Shown: positions 1-8,004 of the stretch, in pieces | Layout of the letters: every line of letters begins with the position of its first letter | Position numbering within the stretch: the first letter of the stretch is position 1 | Assembly: GCA_012522795.1 (NCBI GenBank) | Contig: JAAYJT010000002.1 | Coordinates: 83,443 to 146,659 of the forward strand | Source of the DNA: Bacteroidales bacterium | GTDB lineage: Bacteria > Bacteroidota > Bacteroidia > Bacteroidales > JAAYJT01 | DNA: 63,217 nucleotides | Direction: 5' to 3' | Made by a program: the position numbers and the translations under genes | Notes under the pieces: generated by a model | Database searches by the model: none | What the model was told of the DNA's origin: nothing | Seen by the model: the letters and a program-made list of their open reading frames with translations, nothing else

Positions 1-228
1 CTGGCTCACGCCGAAACTTATTCAGAAGTGCTAAGCAAAGAGGGCGAATACACATACATATGTACCCCTCATCCGTATATGGAAGGGAAAATTATAGTTG
101 CTAAAGATAAGTACGATATCAGATATGCTTCAGCAGGACCTGCAGCAAACACTTCACTGGTCTGGTTTATTCTTGTTTTATCAGCTTTAGCACTTATGAT
201 AGGTTTAATAGCACTGATTAATAAATAA
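1..228 (+). CDS. Amicyanin-like membrane-anchored cupredoxin (3' end only)
   Basis: The reading frame is open from the first base, so the N-terminus lies outside the window; 75 residues are visible. The frame contains YICTPHPYM followed by EGKIIV, a type-1 copper loop of the form C-x2-H-x2-M, the spacing seen in amicyanin and related small blue copper proteins. The second copper histidine would be upstream of the window. A linker leads to a hydrophobic helix of about 22 residues ending in INK, so the copper domain is probably anchored by its C-terminus and faces the periplasm. It runs towards the oxidase-like operon (convergent, about 60 bp apart). A role as electron carrier for the neighbouring complex III is inference from position only. 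Confidence 0.75.
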   Translation: MAHAETYSEVLSKEGEYTYICTPHPYMEGKIIVAKDKYDIRYASAGPAANTSLVWFILVLSALALMIGLIALINK

Positions 229-289
229 TCAGCTATAGCTCAGAGGTTTGAGATATAAAAAAATGAAGCCTGTGTATAAAATAAGGGTT

Positions 290-1219
290 TTATTCGCTCA
301 ATGATTTGATGAACTCTATAATAAGCTGAACATCTTCTTCGCTTATTACATTCTCATAGGATATCATCTGTCCTTTGTTGAAACCTTCAACAATGTCGTC
401 ATCCGGGAAATATATTGAGTGGCGGATATACTCGTCATCAATTATAATTTCTCGCTTTACATTATTAGTGAATACGGTTACATTCTGACCATAAATACCC
501 TTGAATGTAGGTCCAATTACCATTGAGCCATCGAAAGAATGACAAGCCTGGCAACCATTTCTTTCCGCAATTCTACGCCCACGAGTTGCCGGATCAACCT
601 CTGTAGTCTTAACCGGACCATACCATGAAGAATAATCTTCTTCTGACATTACAACTACTTCACTTAACATCATTGCTTCCTGAACTCCTCCATATAACTC
701 AGCTCCATAAAGATCAAATTCTCCTTCGGTTGTAGCTTCGAACCATGCATGACCATATTCAAGTCCCGGGTTCATATCTTCTTTCATACGGAAAGCAGGA
801 ATAAAAAGTGAATGGATTACATCTTCGGCATCAAGATATAGTTTAACAGGCTTCCCAACAGGCACATACAGCTTTTCTGACACTTTATCATTATCATATT
901 TGAATGAAAAACCATCCTCGAGGCTGGCATTCACTGTAACCTCAATATAATCATCGGGTGTTTCCCGCATTGAAACCCATCCCGTCCAGCCATAATAATA
1001 GATTATAACTACGAGTCCAAGAAGAATAATAGTCCATACAAGTTCAAGTGTAGGATACCCTTTGATCTGAACAGCTTTGGGGTGTCTTCTTTTATTGTAT
1101 CGGTACATGAACAGGATAATTGTAAGGGAAATACCAATTAAAAGAAATAAAGTAATACCCATTATGACACCGAACGTTGTGTCAACACCTTCAACAAATG
1201 TGGATGCTCCTGAAAACAT
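290..1219 (-). CDS. coxB: Cytochrome oxidase subunit II homologue lacking CuA, with cytochrome c domain
   Basis: 309 residues. Two N-terminal membrane helices (about 16-38 and 60-80) precede a cupredoxin-fold domain and a C-terminal cytochrome c domain with CQACH (223-227) and a likely axial Met in FNKGQM. The fold signature VIHSLFIPAFRMKEDMNPG is typical of subunit II, and the first CuA histidine is kept (His136). The rest of the CuA motif, normally C-x-E-x-C-G-x2-H-x2-M, reads GAELYGGVQEAM: Gly172, Tyr176 and Gln180 replace Cys, Cys and His, while Glu174 and Met183 remain. The aromatic electron-entry segment before it is also not conserved. A binuclear copper centre therefore cannot form, yet the heme c domain looks functional. 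It is last in the actA-F/cox operon, 162 bp after the subunit IV gene, instead of preceding coxA as is usual. Confidence 0.9.
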   Translation of the reverse strand: MFSGASTFVEGVDTTFGVIMGITLFLLIGISLTIILFMYRYNKRRHPKAVQIKGYPTLELVWTIILLGLVVIIYYYGWTGWVSMRETPDDYIEVTVNASLEDGFSFKYDNDKVSEKLYVPVGKPVKLYLDAEDVIHSLFIPAFRMKEDMNPGLEYGHAWFEATTEGEFDLYGAELYGGVQEAMMLSEVVVMSEEDYSSWYGPVKTTEVDPATRGRRIAERNGCQACHSFDGSMVIGPTFKGIYGQNVTVFTNNVKREIIIDDEYIRHSIYFPDDDIVEGFNKGQMISYENVISEEDVQLIIEFIKSLSE

Positions 1220-1381
1220 ATCTATATTATAGTTATTTTAGACAAATCAAAATTATTAATTTACAACCTGTAGTTTAAAAGCCATTAGTTAAAACCTAAA
1301 CATCTTCATTCAACATTAAAAAATCTGTATTTCTCAAATCTCCCCAAAAAACCCAATCTACTGTACAACAACCCTCCGGCT

Positions 1382-1678
1382 TTAATAAACCCGGTTCATA
1401 TAATCAAAGAATGTTATAAACAGCATAAACAGAAATATCACTATCACCAATGTAGTCATGATTTTATAGAACCTGCTTTCAAACTTCAGGTTCATAAAAT
1501 ATGCCAACACAATTAAAGCTTCGGCACCTGCTATTAACAATGAAGCAGCAGTATTGCACGGACCTAATTCAAATCGGGTAATAAACACTGATAAAGCTGT
1601 TAATACAAGCAAAGCAACAAGTGCCCATAAATATGTGCAATAACCTGAACTATGTGTTTTATTTTTGCTCATAACCAT
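1382..1678 (-). CDS. Cytochrome c oxidase subunit IV-like membrane protein
   Basis: 98 residues with three predicted membrane helices (about 14-34, 42-62 and 72-92) and the pattern EALIVLAYFMNLKFESR between helices 2 and 3, characteristic of the prokaryotic COX4/CyoD small-subunit family. It begins 5 bases after the subunit III gene ends and belongs to the same minus-strand operon. The family stabilises the oxidase and carries no cofactors. Its retention suggests that the unusual subunit I still assembles into a full four-subunit oxidase-like complex. An in-frame Met two codons after the first (MVMSKN) is an alternative start. Confidence 0.85.
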   Translation of the reverse strand: MVMSKNKTHSSGYCTYLWALVALLVLTALSVFITRFELGPCNTAASLLIAGAEALIVLAYFMNLKFESRFYKIMTTLVIVIFLFMLFITFFDYMNRVY

Positions 1679-1683
1679 TCAAT

Positions 1684-2301
1684 TTAACGAATTAGGTAAA
1701 ACAAAGGAAACAGGAAAATCCATATTAGTACCACAAGATGCCAGAACAATCCGAAATTCTCAAATAAATGATAATTTTCGCTGTTTATCCTGTTTTTTAT
1801 AATCCTGAAAAAAATATAAATAATAAATATTAATCCAATCAAAATATGCAATGCATGCAAACCTGTCATCACAAAATATAATCCAAAAAACAGGATGGTT
1901 CCAGGACCTAATTCATGTAAAGTATTCGTGTCAGGGAGAAAGCCCTCATTGATCCTGGTACCCCATTCAAAATATTTGTAAAGTAGAAATGCTATGGCAA
2001 ATAAAATTGTAATTCCAAGAGTCAATAACGACAGGTTTTTGTTGTTTTTCTGAATTGCCGTCACTGAAATAGCCATTGTTGTACTGCTTATCAGCAATAT
2101 GATAGTACTGATTATTCCAACAGTCAATTCAAGTTCATTACCGGCAAGTTTAAAAGCTGCCGGATTTCTAGAGCGATAGGCAGTATAAACAATAAAAAGT
2201 GCACCAAAAAGTAACAGCTCAGCAAAAATAAACAGCCACATGCCAAACTTGGAGACATCATGTTCATCCTGCCCGGGTACATTATAAATATTTGTTTTCA
2301 T
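1684..2301 (-). CDS. coxC: Cytochrome c oxidase subunit III homologue
   Basis: 205 residues, the five-helix length typical of bacterial subunit III. The N-terminus SKFGMWLFIFAELLLFGALF, the internal FGLYFVMTGLHALHILIG and the C-terminal FGLFWHLVVLIWIFLFPLFY match the conserved helices of the family, including the acidic residue of the first helix and the GLH motif. It lies 14 bases downstream of coxA and 5 bases before the subunit IV gene, so co-translation is likely. Subunit III has no redox cofactor; in normal oxidases it supports proton uptake and long-term stability. Nothing in its sequence looks degenerate, in contrast to the metal sites of subunits I and II. Confidence 0.92.
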   Translation of the reverse strand: MKTNIYNVPGQDEHDVSKFGMWLFIFAELLLFGALFIVYTAYRSRNPAAFKLAGNELELTVGIISTIILLISSTTMAISVTAIQKNNKNLSLLTLGITILFAIAFLLYKYFEWGTRINEGFLPDTNTLHELGPGTILFFGLYFVMTGLHALHILIGLIFIIYIFFRIIKNRINSENYHLFENFGLFWHLVVLIWIFLFPLFYLIR

Positions 2302-2315
2302 TGATTCTGATACTT

Positions 2316-3941
2316 TTAATTATAATCGTAAGGATCATTTGTAATAACAGGGAGTTTATCAAAATTCACTGATGGTGGTGGGGTCGAAATAGTCCATTCA
2401 AGCGTTTTACCGCCCCAGGGATTCATATCATCACATTTTCTACCAAATCTCGCGTTACGGATTAAATTGATTATAATAATCAATGCACCCAAAATCAAAA
2501 TAATAGCACCTGTTGAAGAAGCAAGATTACCTGGCTGGAATCCAGGGGGATAATCATAAAAATGTCCTGGTAATCCCTGATAACCTAACATAAACATAGG
2601 CAAAAACAGAAGATTGAATCCAACAAAAAATACTAGGAATCCAATATTAGCCCATTTTTTATTATACATACGCCCAAATATTTTTGGAAACCAATAATGT
2701 ATGGCTCCCATAAATGCAAAACTCACACTTCCAAATACTATATAATGAAAATGAGCAATCTCAAATTGGGTTCTATGAACATATACATTGGTAGCAAGCG
2801 AACCAAACATCAAACCGGTAAGTCCTGCTATCAGGAAAATAAAAATAAAAGATACAGCCCAATAAAATGGAGTTGTAATATTGAGCGAGCCTTTATGCAT
2901 GGTGCCAAGCCAGTTGAGCACCACAACAATCATGGGAACTGTAATAATAAGAGCAAAAAATGAGAACAATGACAAGGCTCTGTCGCCAATGCCACTGGTA
3001 ACCATGTGCTGTCCCCACACAAAAAATCCTAAAAATGCAATGGCAAGCAGTGCAACAACAGTTGTTCTGTAGCTAAAGATGGTTTTTTGTGAAAAGGTTG
3101 GTATGATTTCAGAAATGATTCCCATAGCTGGCAAAATCATTATATAAATTGCAGGACGAGCATAAATCCAGAACAGATGCTGATACAAAGTCGGATCTCC
3201 TCCAAGCATGGGATCAAGCATACCAATTGCCATGGTGCTTTCGGCAAATATCATAAACAATGCAATTACAAGAACCGGAGTAGCAAGCAACTGAATCCAG
3301 GCAGCAGCATAAAGAGACCAGGGGAATAATGGCATTTTGAACCAGGACATTCCCTGCGCCCTGTAACGATGAACAGTAACTATAAAATTAATTCCAAGGG
3401 CAATGGAAGATAATCCGATCAGAAAAATACCTATAACAACCGGTAAAATATTTGCATTTATTAAAATACCATAAGGAATATTGAATGTCCATCCGGAATC
3501 GAATCCGCTATAATATCCGAATTGAGAAAGCAAAATAAATATTATCCCAATTATGTAAACATACCATGACACAAGATTTAACTTTGGAAATGCCACGTTA
3601 TTAGTCCCTAACATAATAGGAAGAAAGAAATTTCCAAAAACTGCTGTAAGTCCTGGTATTGCAACTGCAAATACCATTATAATGCCATGCAGGGTAGATA
3701 ACACACTAAAAGATTCTGATCCCATTATATTAGCACCCGGTGCCATGAGTTCGAGCTTCATCAATAAGCCCTGGATAGCCCCAACAATAAAAAAGATTGT
3801 AATAACAAAAAGATAGAGTAATCCAATACGCTTGTGATCAGTGGTGCATATCCAGGAATAAAGGTTTTTAAGTCGCCCTTTAAATCTGCTCTCTTCTTTA
3901 AGATAACTCACATGCTGTTGTGATACAATGCTTTCGCTCAT
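2316..3941 (-). CDS. coxA: Heme-copper oxidase subunit I homologue lacking CuB and proton channels
   Basis: 541 residues, normal length, 12-helix fold with family landmarks throughout (DHKRIG, NFFLPIMLG, LEWTISTPPP). The low-spin heme ligands His85 (TLHG) and His399, and the high-spin heme ligand His397 (AHFHY), are present. The CuB region that normally reads GHPEVY is ARPAIY: Arg262 replaces a CuB histidine and Ala264 the D-channel glutamate, while Tyr266 (cross-linked in normal oxidases) remains. The usual HH pair is Q311-H312, so a second CuB ligand is lost. Asn115 replaces the D-channel entry Asp, Met337 and Val340 replace the K-channel Thr and Lys, and Arg390 replaces the Asp near the Mg site. 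The frame is undamaged, so this looks like a maintained but repurposed protein. Neither an ordinary quinol oxidase nor NO reductase fits, because both keep three active-site histidines. What it reduces or transfers to is unknown. Confidence 0.92.
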   Translation of the reverse strand: MSESIVSQQHVSYLKEESRFKGRLKNLYSWICTTDHKRIGLLYLFVITIFFIVGAIQGLLMKLELMAPGANIMGSESFSVLSTLHGIIMVFAVAIPGLTAVFGNFFLPIMLGTNNVAFPKLNLVSWYVYIIGIIFILLSQFGYYSGFDSGWTFNIPYGILINANILPVVIGIFLIGLSSIALGINFIVTVHRYRAQGMSWFKMPLFPWSLYAAAWIQLLATPVLVIALFMIFAESTMAIGMLDPMLGGDPTLYQHLFWIYARPAIYIMILPAMGIISEIIPTFSQKTIFSYRTTVVALLAIAFLGFFVWGQHMVTSGIGDRALSLFSFFALIITVPMIVVVLNWLGTMHKGSLNITTPFYWAVSFIFIFLIAGLTGLMFGSLATNVYVHRTQFEIAHFHYIVFGSVSFAFMGAIHYWFPKIFGRMYNKKWANIGFLVFFVGFNLLFLPMFMLGYQGLPGHFYDYPPGFQPGNLASSTGAIILILGALIIIINLIRNARFGRKCDDMNPWGGKTLEWTISTPPPSVNFDKLPVITNDPYDYN

Positions 3942-3944
3942 AGT

Positions 3945-4256
3945 TTATTGTTCTTTTGGAATGTATTTACTGGTTTTATTACCTATCAAAAAGAAAAAAA
4001 TCCTACTTACAAAATGCGCCTTTCCTCTTAAGGCATTTGTAAGATTACATATATGGTTCTGAAATCCAGATACGTATAAACTATTAGAATTATTTTTGGC
4101 AAACAATTCTGATTTAACCGAAACTGGTTTTGAAATCAACCGATTAACAAAAACGCTTTCATTCTTTTGAGTAAAATCCCGAAAAGTATCCCCGTTCTGA
4201 ACTTTTATTTCAAGTTCAGGCGGGGTACCATATATGATGACAGGATTTTTAAACAT
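3945..4256 (-). CDS. Small unknown protein between actF and coxA
   Basis: 103 residues with no family I recognise. It fits tightly into the operon (21 bases after actF, 3 bases before coxA), which argues for a real translated gene. The N-terminus reads IIYGTPPELEIKVQNGD and is polar; the only hydrophobic stretch is short (IFFFLIG near residue 85) and followed by a basic tail, so at most one marginal membrane segment exists. There is no CxxCH, cysteine cluster or signal peptide. It could be a small accessory subunit of the oxidase-like complex or the remnant of an older gene. I would not assign a function. Confidence 0.5.
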   Translation of the reverse strand: MFKNPVIIYGTPPELEIKVQNGDTFRDFTQKNESVFVNRLISKPVSVKSELFAKNNSNSLYVSGFQNHICNLTNALRGKAHFVSRIFFFLIGNKTSKYIPKEQ

Positions 4257-4277
4257 AAAATCAGAATGTTATATTGA

Positions 4278-5435
4278 TTATAAATGACGGTGTTTACTTT
4301 CTTCAAGAAATGGGTGATTAACCGGTATTAATGGGGTTTTACTCAAAAGAATGAATACTAAATAGAGATATAAGCCAAGAAAACCAATAAAAGTGAATAT
4401 CTCAATCAGTCCAATATTACATTTTCCAATACTGCCCGGCATAATCTGTAAATATACACTAATCCACATGCCAAGTAGCAGTAACATGCTTAATACAACC
4501 ATAACAGTTTTTGTTCTTGCTACTTTATCATTCATCAATGCCAGAAAAGGAATTGCAAAATTCAAGGCAAAATCCAGATAAAACATTAGGCTCCATTCCC
4601 CGCTCATTCTTGGTTTGTAATAAACAGTTGTTTCAGGAATATTAGCATACCATATAATCAGAAACTGAACGAACCATAAATATCCCCACACTATGCTAAA
4701 TCTGAAAAGATAACGTACAAAATCATGACGATGAGCCTCGTTCATAATGGTGAAATAGCCTTGCTTCTGTAGCCATAATAAAAGAAGTATCATAAATGCT
4801 ACAGCATAATACATGGTTGCAAGTAGATTTTTCAAACCAAATAAAGTGCTGAACCAATGCGCATCAATAGTCATTATCCAGTCAATAGTAGCCATAGTAA
4901 AGGTAAATACTATTGCAAAAATAAATGCTCCGGAAGCTGTGATATGTTTTTCAATATGCAGAGTTCCCTGAATATCTTCTTTCAATGATAATTTACGCAT
5001 CCACCAGGCAAATCCAATCCACAGAGCAAAGTAAAAGACAGCTCTGATATAGAAAAATGTAACATTAAGATAAGATGATTTATAAATCAGCAGTTCGTCA
5101 GAAGCAACAGCTTCTTTATCAGTCCATTCGTACAAAGCAGGCATGCCAAAATACAAAACCAGTACAATAATAAACCCGATTGGAAGCCAAATACCTGCAG
5201 CAAGCGGAATGCGCTGGAACAAAGCTGACCATCCTGAATTGGTTACATATTGTATTGCATAAAAGAAAAGTGCTCCTATTGAAAGCATAAGAAAAACATA
5301 ATTATTCAACAGGATGTTTGCCCATGTACGGTCAGGATTTGTAACGAATCCTAAAATAATGCCAATAAGGCCAACTACTACCAATGCTGCGAATAAAATA
5401 CGCCAACTACGTTTGTATTGAAATTTCATTTCCAT
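4278..5435 (-). CDS. actF: Alternative complex III integral membrane subunit ActF
   Basis: 385 residues with about ten predicted membrane helices. The N-terminus (YKRSWRILFAALVVVGLIGI) and the segments WSALFQRIPLAAGIWLPIG and FTFTMATIDWIMTIDAHWFS are characteristic of ActF, the shorter of the two quinol-dehydrogenase membrane subunits related to NrfD/PsrC-type proteins. In the complex it sits beside ActC and is thought to support proton movement; it carries no heme or Fe-S motif. It follows actE by 11 bases and precedes the small unknown gene, in the standard actA-F order. Confidence 0.9.
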   Translation of the reverse strand: MEMKFQYKRSWRILFAALVVVGLIGIILGFVTNPDRTWANILLNNYVFLMLSIGALFFYAIQYVTNSGWSALFQRIPLAAGIWLPIGFIIVLVLYFGMPALYEWTDKEAVASDELLIYKSSYLNVTFFYIRAVFYFALWIGFAWWMRKLSLKEDIQGTLHIEKHITASGAFIFAIVFTFTMATIDWIMTIDAHWFSTLFGLKNLLATMYYAVAFMILLLLWLQKQGYFTIMNEAHRHDFVRYLFRFSIVWGYLWFVQFLIIWYANIPETTVYYKPRMSGEWSLMFYLDFALNFAIPFLALMNDKVARTKTVMVVLSMLLLLGMWISVYLQIMPGSIGKCNIGLIEIFTFIGFLGLYLYLVFILLSKTPLIPVNHPFLEESKHRHL

Positions 5436-5446
5436 GGCTAATGCTA

Positions 5447-6061
5447 TTATTTTTGTTTCCGAAGTACTTCCTCAATATACATTACAATCTTCCATCTGTC
5501 TTCAGGTTTAACCAACACTTCATGTGCAGCCATTGTACCCCAACCTTTCGTAATCACATGAAAAATCTCACCTGAGGGTTTTTCCAGAATATCACCTTCA
5601 ACCAATGTTGCTGGTTTCACAAGGAATTTTCCTGATGTATATAATATTCCATCTCCTTTTCCATCCACACCATGACAATGCATGCAAAATATCTCATATT
5701 TTGCTTTGCCTTCGGCTATAAGTTCATTATTAACTTCAAAAGGATTTGTAAGCTCTTTGCCAGCCAATTCTCTTGATTCAAAAGAGTTATCGTAAGGATA
5801 TGGCACAAAACCTATTGGAATTGTACCTTCAGGGGCTTCCTGCATTATTTGTCCATCGGGTAAAACCGGATGTTCACTATAAGTTTTATAAGCTGCTGAA
5901 TTGAACATATCAGGAAAATAATCGTAACCTCTGTCCATCCGGCTGCGATCACAACTACTGACAATTAAAACTGTAAGCATTAATAGCAGAGTTATACGTC
6001 CTTTTAAAGTAATATGACTGGATTTCATATTCATATATTTCTTAAGTTCAAAATTCTTCAT
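5447..6061 (-). CDS. actE: Alternative complex III monoheme cytochrome c subunit ActE
   Basis: 204 residues; a lipoprotein signal ends at VLIVSSC (Cys37), so it is probably lipid-anchored on the periplasmic face. A single heme c site CMHCH lies at 126-130, with a plausible axial Met in GWGTMAAH. The conserved YDYFPDMFNSAAYKTYSEHP and GFVPYPY segments are typical of ActE. It passes electrons from the ActA hemes to a downstream acceptor. The first ATG overlaps the end of actD by 14 bases; starts at Met10 (6034) or Met12 (6028) would remove the overlap and give a more usual lipoprotein signal length. Confidence 0.92.
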   Translation of the reverse strand: MKNFELKKYMNMKSSHITLKGRITLLLMLTVLIVSSCDRSRMDRGYDYFPDMFNSAAYKTYSEHPVLPDGQIMQEAPEGTIPIGFVPYPYDNSFESRELAGKELTNPFEVNNELIAEGKAKYEIFCMHCHGVDGKGDGILYTSGKFLVKPATLVEGDILEKPSGEIFHVITKGWGTMAAHEVLVKPEDRWKIVMYIEEVLRKQK

Positions 6062-6554
6062 GTCTTATTTCAATTGCACCGCTGTTTCTCATTAAAGATT
6101 CAACATCAGCTACTGTATTCTTCTGGTCAATAACTACAAAAAACTTGTCATCCATAGCACCTATACCTGGCATTTTTGCTTTCTTACCCGGATACATAGC
6201 TGTGCGTCCGATAAAGGCAAATACTGTCAGAGTAGCAGTTCCCAGAATAGTTATAAGATAAATGATCACAACCATAGGAGGAAATGAAAATGTAGGTTTT
6301 CCACCATAACTTAGCGGATAATTTATAACAGAAGTGTAATAAACAAACAGAAATGTTAAAATTGCAGCTACTGCACCAAAAATAAAAGCCAGATGAGGTA
6401 AACGGGTAGGCTTGGTCACTAACGAAAGAATATCGTGACTTGCAAAGGGTCCGTACACATCATTAATTTTTACTTTATTTTCCTTAAGTTTTTTAATGGC
6501 GCTAACCACACGGTTCTCATCATCAAAAACTCCTATAACTGATTTTTTACTCAT
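6048..6554 (-). CDS. actD: Alternative complex III subunit ActD (DUF3341)
   Basis: 168 residues. The N-terminal part (SVIGVFDDENRVVSAIKKLK) forms the small alpha/beta domain typical of DUF3341 and is followed by two membrane helices (about 55-75 and 92-115) and a short soluble tail ending GAIEIRHEEF. This is the ActD architecture. The subunit has no cofactors and helps bind the periplasmic and membrane parts together. It overlaps the start of actE and lies 9 bases after actC. Confidence 0.93.
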   Translation of the reverse strand: MSKKSVIGVFDDENRVVSAIKKLKENKVKINDVYGPFASHDILSLVTKPTRLPHLAFIFGAVAAILTFLFVYYTSVINYPLSYGGKPTFSFPPMVVIIYLITILGTATLTVFAFIGRTAMYPGKKAKMPGIGAMDDKFFVVIDQKNTVADVESLMRNSGAIEIRHEEF

Positions 6555-6563
6555 ACTGACCTC

Positions 6564-7934
6564 CTATTCTTTTTCTTTATTTTCTTCGTAGCCAAGTTTA
6601 CTAATCCCTTTTACTTCATTAATGGCAATGATAGGAATGAACCGGATAAACATCAGCATACCAGCCATAAACAAACCGAATGTTCCTACATATAATCCTA
6701 TATCAACAAGTGTAGGTTTGTAAGTTGCCCAGTTTGCAGGCAAAAAATCCTGAGAAAGTGATGATACAATGATCACGAAACGTTCGAACCACATTCCTAT
6801 ATTAATCATAATAGAAATAATAAACAGCCAGAATAAGCTCTTTCTGAATTTCTTAAACCAGAAAAACTGCGGCATTATAGCGTTACATAAAACCATAATC
6901 CAGAAATCAGAAGAAAAATTACCTGAAGCCCTGACATGCAGGAAAGTAAAAGCTTCGTATTCTACCCCAGAATACCAGGCAATAAAGATTTCCATTAAAT
7001 AAGATGAACCGATGATCAAGCTGCCAAATTGTAGAACCCTGGCTATGAACTCCAAATGCTTATCGGTCACAAAGTCTTTGATCTTCAATACCTTCCGTAG
7101 CATGATCATGATCGTAAGCACCATTGCAAAACCTGAGAATATAGCTCCAACAAAGAAGTAAGGCGGAAAAATTGTAGTATGCCATCCCGGAATAACCGAA
7201 ACTGCAAAGTCAAGTGCAACAATAGAGTGAACTGAGATCACCAGAGGTGCTGCAAGTCCGCCCAAAATCTTATTCAGTGATTCATAACGATTATATTGGA
7301 TTGCCGAGCCACTCCATCCCATTGCAAAAATCCCGTAAATAGTCTTTTTGAATTTACTTTTTGATCTGTCGCGAATAGTAGCCAAATCGGGGATCATACC
7401 AAAATACCAAAGTGTGATTGACATCAACAGATAAGTGCTGATGGCGAGTACGTCCCAAAACAATGGTGAATTATAGTTAAGCCAAAGTGGTCCACGGGTA
7501 TTAGGGTAAGGAAGAATATAAAATGCCAGCCATGGCCTTCCCATGTGTAACAATGGAAATAAAGCTGCGCATAAAACTGCAAATACCGTCATTGCTTCGG
7601 CAGTTCTGTTAATTGACGATGCCCATTTCTGCCTAAAAATAAGAAGGAAAATCGTAAATGCAGTACCGGCATGCCCTATACCAATCCACCATACAAAGTT
7701 TATAATGTCCCAACCCCAGGCTACAGTATTATTAATACCCCAGGTTCCAAGTCCATAGGCAAAAGTTTCGTACAAAGCCCATGCACCTGCAAGTAATGCC
7801 AAAGTAGCTAATGTCATGGCTGCATACCACCATCGGGAAGGTTTCGTTTCGGTAGGTAATGCTATATCGCGGGTAACTTCCGCATATGTTTTATTTCCTT
7901 CAACAAGGACACCTTTGAAATGACTACGTATCAT
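6564..7934 (-). CDS. actC: Alternative complex III quinol-binding membrane subunit ActC (NrfD-like)
   Basis: 456 residues with about ten membrane helices. Diagnostic segments include NNTVAWGWDIINFVWWIGIG, HMGRPWLAFYILPYPNTRG and HSIVALDFAVSVIPGWH, all typical of the NrfD/PsrC-related ActC subunit that holds the quinol site near the periplasmic side. Residues such as the HMGRPW histidine and arginine are intact, so quinol chemistry looks preserved even though the associated oxidase is abnormal. It lies between actB (70 bases upstream) and actD. Confidence 0.94.
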   Translation of the reverse strand: MIRSHFKGVLVEGNKTYAEVTRDIALPTETKPSRWWYAAMTLATLALLAGAWALYETFAYGLGTWGINNTVAWGWDIINFVWWIGIGHAGTAFTIFLLIFRQKWASSINRTAEAMTVFAVLCAALFPLLHMGRPWLAFYILPYPNTRGPLWLNYNSPLFWDVLAISTYLLMSITLWYFGMIPDLATIRDRSKSKFKKTIYGIFAMGWSGSAIQYNRYESLNKILGGLAAPLVISVHSIVALDFAVSVIPGWHTTIFPPYFFVGAIFSGFAMVLTIMIMLRKVLKIKDFVTDKHLEFIARVLQFGSLIIGSSYLMEIFIAWYSGVEYEAFTFLHVRASGNFSSDFWIMVLCNAIMPQFFWFKKFRKSLFWLFIISIMINIGMWFERFVIIVSSLSQDFLPANWATYKPTLVDIGLYVGTFGLFMAGMLMFIRFIPIIAINEVKGISKLGYEENKEKE

Positions 7935-8004
7935 ACTGTATTAATTTCAAATTTTAGTTTTAGGATTTCCTTCAATTTCATATCGCTATTCCTTTTTCAG
8001 AAAC

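Noticed and set aside
2697-3072. Plus-strand frames inside coxA
   Set aside because: They are antisense to a clearly coding membrane-protein gene, lack any recognisable motif and reflect codon bias of the real strand.
3009-3158. Sequencing error as the cause of the missing CuB histidines
   Set aside because: Several independent sites (Asn115, Arg262, Ala264, Gln311, Met337, Val340 and the CuA positions of subunit II) differ in a coherent way without any frameshift.
2316-3941. Interpretation of the oxidase as a bo3-type quinol oxidase or NO reductase
   Set aside because: Quinol oxidases keep all three CuB histidines and have no cytochrome c domain on subunit II. NO reductases keep three histidines as well. 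Neither explains Arg262 and Gln311.
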